DNA from: Bog-473 sp963745665
Lineage (GTDB): Bacteria; Actinomycetota; Acidimicrobiia; Acidimicrobiales; RAAP-2
NCBI GenBank assembly: GCA_963745665.1
Contig: CAVUYE010000003.1
Location: 62,001-126,000 of the forward strand
Length of the DNA stretch: 64,000 nt
Reading direction: 5' to 3'
The notes under the pieces are model-generated. The model was not told the DNA's origin, ran no database searches, and was given only the letters and a program-made list of their open reading frames with translations. The translations under genes were made by a program, and so were the position numbers. This document shows, one piece after another, positions 55,028 to 63,500 of the stretch. The stretch's first letter is position 1, and each line of letters opens with the position of its first letter.

Positions 55028-56556
55028 CCGCTTCCTTCCAAAAGGTCGTCGTAGCTGTCGAGGGTCGGTATGGCGCGGTCGAAACGGGCCAGACCAGGGA
55101 GATCTGCGAGGCCCAGGTCCCTGTGTTCGGTGGCTTTGCGGGCCTCGACCATGACCACGTCGGGGTCGAGGGACCCGACGGCGAGGGCTCCGTCGATGCC
55201 GGCCACGACGGCGTCGACGGCCAGGGTGCGATGGGCGAGCAGGACCCCGATGAGGGCCCTGGTGCCGTCGCGTTCGCCGAGCCTGCGTCGGGCCGTCTCG
55301 AAGAAGCGGTCATGGGACGGGGTGAAGCGACCCGAGGCTCGGGCCTGGCGCAGTGCGGTCGACCCCGAGAGTGCGCCGAGTTTGATGCTCAGGGTTTCGA
55401 GGTAGTGGTCGAGCTCGAGGGTCTCGATCCCCTTGCCGATGGCTCGGGCGTGACGGGCGACGACGCGTGCCCCCTCGAGCGCTTCGACGGACTCAGCCCC
55501 AAGGCGCACGTCGATGCGCATGCCGGCATAGCGCACCGGCACCGAATAGAAACACTGGCGCACGCAGATCCGACTCTTGGCGTCCACCCGACAGTTAAGC
55601 AGGAGCCCGGCGTCGAAGTACTCGGCGGGCAACAGACGCAGCAGGGGGTGCTCGAGAGCGAAGTGCTCGGCGACGCTCAGGTGCCGACCATCGATGTGGC
55701 GGATGTCGTCGAGACGATCGCCTTCGGCCACCAGCTCGTTCAGTTCGGCGATGGAGGACACCTTGGGCATGGGGACCATGTGACGTCTCCGGAACCGGCC
55801 GATCTCGCCTTCGACCCCACCCTTTTCGTGCGCGCCGTCCTTGCCGGGCTGGCAGTAGAAAGAGTCGAAGACGTGGTGGCTGCGCAACGCGACGAAGCGC
55901 TGGGTTTCGAGACGGTTCCGTCCCATGAGCACCCGGGCCACGGCGGGCTTGAGGTTGTCGTAACGGACACGAGAAGGCGTCCCGCCGAAATGGTCGAAGG
56001 CGCGGACGTGTCCGTCGACGAAGGCTTCTTGGGCCTGGTTGGCATAGACCCGGTGGAATCCTCGTCCAGACGCCGACAGGCGCATCACGTACATCCAGGC
56101 CGATGTCAGTTCGCCGCAGTGGAAGAAGCTCACGGCGCCGAAGTCGACCTCTGACTCGTAGCCGAGCGGGTGGCTCTGGGGCACCATTACCTCGCTGGCC
56201 ACGATCGGGCGACGGCTCTTGGCCGTCCCGACGTAACGGCGCACCGTGGACTCGGACACGTCGGCATCGTGCTCGTCGACCAGGCGCTGCCACATCCGCC
56301 GTGCCGTGTGCCGCTGCTTCTTCGGGACCGAGACATCGTCGGCCAGCCATCCGTCGATGATCGGCTTCCAAGGCCCGAGGCTGGGCGAGGGACGCTCGAT
56401 GGACTTACGCGGCTCGGGAATGGGCGACGCCAGTGCGGCCCGGACCGTGCGCCGGTGTACCTCGAAGCGCTCCGCCAACGCCCGGATGGACAGCCCATCG
56501 CGTTCGGATGACTTTCTGATCTGCTCGTAGAGCTCCACCTTCGACCGTTTCGTCAT
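55024..56556 (-). CDS. istA: IS21 family transposase IstA (element B)
   Basis: 510-aa DDE transposase. The N-terminal helix-turn-helix is GLSIRALAERFEVHRRTVRA. The catalytic core has Asp in YESEVDFGAVSFF, Asp in VRYDNLKPAV and Glu in EKGGVEGEIGRF. ATG 56556 is chosen over a longer open frame because MTKRSKVELYEQIRKSSERD is the usual family start and the upstream part is end-repeat DNA. Overlaps istB by 4 bp. Intact and probably active together with IstB. Confidence 0.92.
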   Translation of the reverse strand: MTKRSKVELYEQIRKSSERDGLSIRALAERFEVHRRTVRAALASPIPEPRKSIERPSPSLGPWKPIIDGWLADDVSVPKKQRHTARRMWQRLVDEHDADVSESTVRRYVGTAKSRRPIVASEVMVPQSHPLGYESEVDFGAVSFFHCGELTSAWMYVMRLSASGRGFHRVYANQAQEAFVDGHVRAFDHFGGTPSRVRYDNLKPAVARVLMGRNRLETQRFVALRSHHVFDSFYCQPGKDGAHEKGGVEGEIGRFRRRHMVPMPKVSSIAELNELVAEGDRLDDIRHIDGRHLSVAEHFALEHPLLRLLPAEYFDAGLLLNCRVDAKSRICVRQCFYSVPVRYAGMRIDVRLGAESVEALEGARVVARHARAIGKGIETLELDHYLETLSIKLGALSGSTALRQARASGRFTPSHDRFFETARRRLGERDGTRALIGVLLAHRTLAVDAVVAGIDGALAVGSLDPDVVMVEARKATEHRDLGLADLPGLARFDRAIPTLDSYDDLLEGSG

Positions 56557-56618
56557 GGACCCAAGGGTCCTCGCCGCCTGCTGGCTGCAGGTGGACCCCG
56601 GCATGATCGATCTGCTCT

Positions 56619-56672
56619 GGGTGGGGCCAAATCAGATGATCACGGTGGGGCCAATTCAGGTGATCACACTCA
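56619..56672 (-). repeat. Right terminal inverted repeat of element B
   Basis: Complement of the left end (53555-53608) with two GGTGGGGCCAA copies; ends CACACTCA next to CAGTGGC. Confidence 0.85.
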
Positions 56673-56679
56673 CAGTGGC
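56673..56679. repeat. Target-site duplication CAGTGGC, right copy (element B)
   Basis: Identical to 53548-53554. The istB frame of element A resumes right after it (VAAMVDRLVHHAEVIPLQGD). Confidence 0.85.
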
Positions 56680-56797
56680 CGTGGCGGCCATGGTCGACCG
56701 CCTGGTCCACCATGCCGAGGTCATCCCCCTCCAAGGGGATAGCTACCGGCTCAAGGACAGGACCAAGGAGGTGGAGGCAGGGTCAAAGTCCCCCTGA
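56680..56797 (+). pseudogene. istB: istB of element A, 3' part
   Basis: Codes the missing IstB C-terminus (AAMVDRLVHHAEVIPLQGDS, YRLKDRTKEVE). The stop TGA at 56795-56797 is 1 bp before the right terminal repeat of element A. Continuous with 52905-53554 once element B is removed. Confidence 0.88.
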
Positions 56798-56798
56798 A

Positions 56799-56850
56799 CG
56801 CGCAGTTTTCAACCGGCGAATACCGCGGCAGTTTTCGACCGGCGTTGACA
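56799..56850 (-). repeat. Right terminal inverted repeat of element A
   Basis: On the minus strand reads TGTCAACGCCGGTCGAAAAC then CGCCGGTTGAAAACTGCGCG; two subrepeats, pairing with 51576-51626. Confidence 0.8.
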
Positions 56851-56856
56851 GGCGGA
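56851..56856. repeat. Target-site duplication GGCGGA, right copy (element A)
   Basis: Identical to 51570-51575; adjacent to the right end of element A. Confidence 0.75.
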
Positions 56857-57099
56857 CGCGGGACAAAGGAGGTCATCGCCTCGGGCAGGGTTCGTCGGTG
56901 CAATTCGAAATGCTCGGTCAGCGCCCTTATCGACAGTTCGTCGCGGTCATGGACCTGCCTGATCTCCTCGCAGGGGGGGACACCAGCTTCTACTAATTCC
57001 TTAGTGAGCGAGGTGGGGCTAGTCGCGTCGACCCCGATGCCGAGGTGGTGCCGAAGTCCCCGCGATCGAGTCGGAGATGAACCCTGTGTCGGCGACCAT
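56857..57099 (-). pseudogene. istA remnant of element C, 5' part
   Basis: Minus-strand translation contains EEIRQVHDRDELSIRALTEH and FELHRRTLPEAMTSF, aligned with EQIRKSSERDGLSIRALAER and FEVHRRTVRAALASP of the intact IstA. Continues beyond element A at 51569. ATG near 57099 corresponds to the intact start. Confidence 0.7.
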
Positions 57100-57222
57100 G
57101 ACGGTATGGACCAAAGGGTCTGCGCCGCCTACTGGTCCAGGTGGACCCCGGCCGGGCCAATCCGCTCTGGGTGGGGCTAGATCGGATCGTCACAGCGGGG
57201 CCCACTTGGGTGACCACTCTCA

Positions 57223-57544
57223 GACAGCAGCTCTCTCGGGGTCCAGTGGCCGTTTGGAGCCCGAAGTGGCCTCGCGTAAGCCTGGGGTTCCCAAGGAGCA
57301 CTATTTAGCGCTCACATCGGCCCGTGGCAATTCAACGGGCCGAATCCGGTCACGGCCGAGTGACAGCCGAGCGATTCATTATCAGCCTGGGCGATGAGCT
57401 GGGATTGTATGTCTTTCCAGAAGTGCCGTCGTCTACCGGGTGCCGGATGCCAGTAACGGTGCAACACCAGAAAAACCGACGCATACGCACTCTTCGGAAG
57501 AGCTACTTCCGACCACCCGGCGATGTCTCACCACAACAAAGCGG
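57223..57544. other. Spacer between the IS nest and the second giant gene
   Basis: 322 bp, no supported gene. No strong terminator hairpin was found for the giant gene that ends at 57545. Confidence 0.35.
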
Positions 57545-60500
57545 TCAGGAAGCCAGGCCAATCGGGACCGCTACATAGGCACCGCTGGTCGAATCGTCGA
57601 TGACGATGTCGCACGATCCACCCGCGGGGCAGGTTCCGCCGGCACTGTCCATGCCGTCGGTGCCGTAAGAACTCCCGACCAGAACCCGTACCCCGGCGGC
57701 GGTGAAGGTCACCTTGCCGTTGCCTCCCACCGTCCCGGTGATCTGGGTGGCGCTGTCACAGTTGGTGCCCAGATTGGCCGAGGTCACATTGGCGTCGCAC
57801 TCTTGTGCCGTGACCGTGTCACCGACCGGGAGTTCTCCCGCCGTCACCTTGTCGACATAGTTGGGCTGAACGTTGGTTGCTTCCTTCACGCTCGCCGTCG
57901 GGGTGGCAAAGGTCACGGCCTCGTCGAGGCCGACACTCGGATTGGTCGTGTCGCTGACCAGGACCTCACAGGTCCCACCGAAGGGGCACATTCCACTGGC
58001 AGTGTCCGTGTAGGCGCTCCCGGCCCGCAGCGTCACCCCGGTGGAGCTGAAGGTGACCTTGCCGCTCGCTCCCACCGTGCCCGAAACCTGCGTTGCACTG
58101 TCGCAGTCAGAAGACACCGTGCTCGGTATGACGACGCTCGAGTCGCACTCTTGGGCCACCACCGTGTCGCCGATCGGGAAGCCGCCCGCCTTGAGTGGGT
58201 CGACGTAGTTGCCGAGCACATTGGTCGTCTCTTTGAGCGACATGGTCTGGGTGGCGAACCCGACGCTCACGCTGGCGCCGATGGCTCCGTTGTCGGCATC
58301 GGTGACGCCGATGTCACACGATCCAGCGACCAGGCACATTCCCCCCGCAGGGTCGGCGTAGGCACCATCGACGCGCAGCGTCGGGGTCAAGATGACAGCG
58401 CCGTTGTCTCCGGCTGTTCCAGAGATCTGCGTTGTGGCGTCGCAGTTCGTCGAGACGGTGGTCGGCACCGAGACAGTCCCATCACATTCTTGGGCCACGA
58501 TGGTGTCGCCGATCGGGAAGCCGGTCGCCTTTAGCCCGTCGACGTAGTTCCCGAGCACACCTATGGTCTTCCTTACCGCGAAGCTCGGGAGCGTGAAGGT
58601 GAGTGCTCCACTGGCGGTGGTGTCCCCGGTGTTGCCGACCACGACGACGTCGCACATTACTGAGCCAGCCACGCCGCAGGTGTCACCGTTGGTGTCGATT
58701 ACCCCGACAGCCAGGTGGATCAGAGCATTCTTGAAGATACCGGCGGCACGGCCGGTGCCGAGGGTCACACTCACCTGGTTCGTGGCGTCACACGTCGCCG
58801 CGCTGTACGTCGTGGTGGCGCACTGATTGAGCGTGACGGTGGTGTCACTTCCCCAAGCGGTGCCCGACACCTTGTCGGGGTAGTTGCCGATCAGATCGAT
58901 CGTCTTGGCGAGAGCAACCGTACCTCCGGGGGTGACCGATCCGTTGTAGGTGTAGGCGTTGGCCAGGGGGGCAGAGGTGCCACCACCGGTGGTCGAGACG
59001 GTCACCGAGACGGTGCCCGAGCCCGACGGGACCACGACGGTCAGCGAGCTCGAGGTGGTCACGTTGACAGAAGTGCCCGCGTTGGAGCCGAAGTCGACGC
59101 TGGTCGAGCCCGAGACGAACCCGCTCCCGGCGACGGTGACGGTGTTGGTCCCGCCGGCGGGCCCGTTGTTCGGGGTGACCGAGGTGACGGTCGGCGCCGC
59201 GTTGTAGGTGTACTGGTCACTGGGTGCGTTGACGGGCGAGGTGCCGTTGGGGGTGGTCACGGTGACGTCCACCGTGCCGGTCCCCGACGGGGCGATGACC
59301 GTGAGGCTGGTGGCGGTGACGCTGCTGATCGAGGTGCCCGGGTTCGAGGTCCCGAAGTCGACGGCGCTGGCACCGGTGAAGCCCGTTCCGCTGACCGTGA
59401 CACTGTTGGTCCCGCCGGCGGGCCCGTTGTTCGGGCTGACGGCGGTGACCGTCGGCGCCGCGTTGTAGGTGTAGGCGTTGGCCAGGGGGGCAGAGGTGCC
59501 ACCACCGGTGGTCGAGACGGTCACCGAGACGGTGCCCGAGCCCGACGGGACCACGACGGTCAGCGAGCTCGAGGTGGTCACGTTGACAGAAGTGCCCGCG
59601 TTGGAGCCGAAGTCGACGCTGGTCGAGCCCGAGACGAACCCGCTCCCGGCGACGGTGACGGTGTTGGTCCCGCCGGCGGGCCCGTTGTTCGGGGTGACCG
59701 AGGTGACGGTCGGCGCCGCGTTGTAGGTGTACTGGTCACTGGGTGCGTTGACGGGCGAGGTGCCGTTGGGGGTGGTCACGGTGACGTCCACCGTGCCGGT
59801 CCCCGACGGGGCGATGACCGTGAGGCTGGTGGCGGTGACGCTGCTGATCGAGGTGCCCGGGTTCGAGGTCCCGAAGTCGACGGCGCTGGCACCGGTGAAG
59901 CCCGTTCCGCTGACCGTGACACTGTTGGTCCCGCCGGCGGGCCCGTTGTTCGGGCTGACGGCGGTGACCGTCGGCGCCGCGTTGTAGGTGTAGGCGTTGG
60001 CCAGGGGGGCAGAGGTGCCACCACCGGTGGTCGAGACGGTCACCGAGACGGTGCCCGAGCCCGACGGGACCACGACGGTCAGCGAGCTCGAGGTGGTCAC
60101 GTTGACAGAAGTGCCCGCGTTGGAGCCGAAGTCGACGCTGGTCGAGCCCGAGACGAACCCGCTCCCGGCGACGGTGACGGTGTTGGTCCCGCCGGCGGGC
60201 CCGTTGTTCGGGGTGACCGAGGTGACGGTCGGCGCCGCGTTGTAGGTGTACTGGTCACTGGGTGCGTTGACGGGCGAGGTGCCGTTGGGGGTGGTCACGG
60301 TGACGTCCACCGTGCCGGTCCCCGACGGGGCGATGACCGTGAGGCTGGTGGCGGTGACGCTGCTGATCGAGGTGCCCGGGTTCGAGGTCCCGAAGTCGAC
60401 GGCGCTGGCACCGGTGAAGCCCGTTCCGCTGACCGTGACACTGTTGGTCCCGCCGGCGGGCCCGTTGTTCGGGCTGACGGCGGTGACCGTCGGCGCCGCG

Positions 60501-63500
60501 TTGTAGGTGTAGGCGTTGGCCAGGGGGGCAGAGGTGCCACCACCGGTGGTCGAGACGGTCACCGAGACGGTGCCCGAGCCCGACGGGACCACGACGGTCA
60601 GCGAGCTCGAGGTGGTCACGTTGACAGAAGTGCCCGCGTTGGAGCCGAAGTCGACGCTGGTCGAGCCCGAGACGAACCCGCTCCCGGCGACGGTGACGGT
60701 GTTGGTCCCGCCGGCGGGCCCGTTGTTCGGGGTGACCGAGGTGACGGTCGGCGCCGCGTTGTAGGTGTACTGGTCACTGGGTGCGTTGACGGGCGAGGTG
60801 CCGTTGGGGGTGGTCACGGTGACGTCCACCGTGCCGGTCCCCGACGGGGCGATGACCGTGAGGCTGGTGGCGGTGACGCTGCTGATCGAGGTGCCCGGGT
60901 TCGAGGTCCCGAAGTCGACGGCGCTGGCACCGGTGAAGCCCGTTCCGCTGACCGTGACACTGTTGGTCCCGCCGGCGGGCCCGTTGTTCGGGCTGACGGC
61001 GGTGACCGTCGGCGCCGCGTTGTAGGTGTAGGCGTTGGCCAGGGGGGCAGAGGTGCCACCACCGGTGGTCGAGACGGTCACCGAGACGGTGCCCGAGCCC
61101 GACGGGACCACGACGGTCAGCGAGCTCGAGGTGGTCACGTTGACAGAAGTGCCCGCGTTGGAGCCGAAGTCGACGCTGGTCGAGCCCGAGACGAACCCGC
61201 TCCCGGCGACGGTGACGGTGTTGGTCCCGCCGGCGGGCCCGTTGTTCGGGGTGACCGAGGTGACGGTCGGCGCCGCGTTGTAGGTGTACTGGTCACTGGG
61301 TGCGTTGACGGGCGAGGTGCCGTTGGGGGTGGTCACGGTGACGTCCACCGTGCCGGTCCCCGACGGGGCGATGACCGTGAGGCTGGTGGCGGTGACGCTG
61401 CTGATCGAGGTGCCCGGGTTCGAGGTCCCGAAGTCGACGGCGCTGGCACCGGTGAAGCCCGTTCCGCTGACCGTGACACTGTTGGTCCCGCCGGCGGGCC
61501 CGTTGTTCGGGCTGACGGCGGTGACCGTCGGCGCCGCGTTGTAGGTGTAGGCGTTGGCCAGGGGGGCAGAGGTGCCACCACCGGTGGTCGAGACGGTCAC
61601 CGAGACGGTGCCCGAGCCCGACGGGACCACGACGGTCAGCGAGCTCGAGGTGGTCACGTTGACAGAAGTGCCCGCGTTGGAGCCGAAGTCGACGCTGGTC
61701 GAGCCCGAGACGAACCCGCTCCCGGCGACGGTGACGGTGTTGGTCCCGCCGGCGGGCCCGTTGTTCGGGGTGACCGAGGTGACGGTCGGCGCCGCGTTGT
61801 AGGTGTACTGGTCACTGGGTGCGTTGACGGGCGAGGTGCCGTTGGGGGTGGTCACGGTGACGTCCACCGTGCCGGTCCCCGACGGGGCGATGACCGTGAG
61901 GCTGGTGGCGGTGACGCTGCTGATCGAGGTGCCCGGGTTCGAGGTCCCGAAGTCGACGGCGCTGGCACCGGTGAAGCCCGTTCCGCTGACCGTGACACTG
62001 TTGGTCCCGCCGGCGGGCCCGTTGTTCGGGCTGACGGCGGTGACCGTCGGCGCCGCGTTGTAGGTGTAGGCGTTGGCCAGGGGGGCAGAGGTGCCACCAC
62101 CGGTGGTCGAGACGGTCACCGAGACGGTGCCCGAGCCCGACGGGACCACGACGGTCAGCGAGCTCGAGGTGGTCACGTTGACAGAAGTGCCCGCGTTGGA
62201 GCCGAAGTCGACGCTGGTCGAGCCCGAGACGAACCCGCTCCCGGCGACGGTGACGGTGTTGGTCCCGCCGGCGGGCCCGTTGTTCGGGGTGACCGAGGTG
62301 ACGGTCGGCGCCGCGTTGTAGGTGTACTGGTCACTGGGTGCGTTGACGGGCGAGGTGCCGTTGGGGGTGGTCACGGTGACGTCCACCGTGCCGGTCCCCG
62401 ACGGGGCGATGACCGTGAGGCTGGTGGCGGTGACGCTGCTGATCGAGGTGCCCGGGTTCGAGGTCCCGAAGTCGACGGCGCTGGCACCGGTGAAGCCCGT
62501 TCCGCTGACCGTGACACTGTTGGTCCCGCCGGCGGGCCCGTTGTTCGGGCTGACGGCGGTGACCGTCGGCGCCGCGTTGTAGGTGTAGGCGTTGGCCAGG
62601 GGGGCAGAGGTGCCACCACCGGTGGTCGAGACGGTCACCGAGACGGTGCCCGAGCCCGACGGGACCACGACGGTCAGCGAGCTCGAGGTGGTCACGTTGA
62701 CAGAAGTGCCCGCGTTGGAGCCGAAGTCGACGCTGGTCGAGCCCGAGACGAACCCGCTCCCGGCGACGGTGACGGTGTTGGTCCCGCCGGCGGGCCCGTT
62801 GTTCGGGGTGACCGAGGTGACGGTCGGCGCCGTGTTGTAGGTGTACTGGTCACTGGGTGCGTTGACGGGCGAGGTGCCGTTGGGGGTGGTCACGGTGACG
62901 TCCACCGTGCCGGTCCCCGACGGGGCGATGACCGTGAGGCTGGTGGCGGTGACGCTGCTGATCGAGGTGCCCGGGTTCGAGGTCCCGAAGTCGACGGCGC
63001 TGGCACCGGTGAAGCCCGTTCCGGCGACCGTGACACTGTTGGTCCCGCCGGCGGGCCCGTTGTTCGGGCTGACGGCGGTGACCGTCGGCGCCGCGTTGTA
63101 GGTGTAGGCGTTGGCCAGGGGGGCAGAGGTGCCACCACCGGTGGTCGAGACGGTCACCGAGACGGTGCCCGAGCCCGACGGGACCACGACGGTCAGCGAG
63201 CTCGAGGTGGTCACGTTGACAGAAGTGCCCGCGTTGGAGCCGAAGTCGACGCTGGTCGAGCCCGAGACGAACCCGCTCCCGGCGACGGTGACGGTGTTGG
63301 TCCCGCCGGCGGGCCCGTTGTTCGGGGTGACCGAGGTGACGGTCGGCGCCGCGTTGTAGGTGTACTGGTCACTGGGTGCGTTGACGGGCGAGGTGCCGTT
63401 GGGGGTGGTCACGGTGACGTCCACCGTGCCGGTCCCCGACGGGGCGATGACCGTGAGGCTGGTGGCGGTGACGCTGCTGATCGAGGTGCCCGGGTTCGAG

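Larger units (their letters stand above)
53555..56672 (-). mobile_element. IS21-family element B with pRiA4b ORF-3-like passenger gene
   Basis: 3,118 bp, complete. Ends (53555-53608 and 56619-56672) are inverted repeats of 54 bp with only scattered mismatches, both containing two TTGGCCCCACC subrepeats and the shared GTGATCATCTGATTTGGCCC. Termini TG...CA. istA and istB run leftward, and the passenger gene runs rightward at the left end, convergent to istB. Flanked by the 7-bp duplication CAGTGGC inside istB of element A. The good state of the ends and genes suggests recent insertion. Confidence 0.88.
51576..56850 (+). mobile_element. IS21-family element A (interrupted by element B)
   Basis: Own length about 2,150 bp once the 3,118-bp element B and its 7-bp duplication are removed. 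Ends are imperfect inverted repeats of about 51 bp (51576-51626 and 56799-56850). Each contains two ~20-bp subrepeats of the type CGCCGGTCGAAAACTG, as in IS21 multiple transposase sites. Termini read TG...CA. Carries istA and istB with a 4-bp overlap. Flanked by GGCGGA. Confidence 0.85.
49555..57222. mobile_element. Degenerate IS21-family element C, split by nested elements A and B
   Basis: Outer, oldest element. From left: presumed end TGGGAATCTCGG (49555), passenger pseudogene, istB and istA remnants on the minus strand, then, after the inserted element A, the istA 5' part (56857-57099) and a right end finishing GACCACTCTCA (57222). Every part aligns in the same order with element B (53555-56672), including the end sequence (CTCTGGGTGGGGC then CACTCTCA against CACACTCA). 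No target duplication could be found at its ends, consistent with age. Confidence 0.6.

Noticed and set aside
49548..57230. A target-site duplication for element C
   Set aside because: The bases before 49555 and after 57222 do not match; the left end itself is uncertain.
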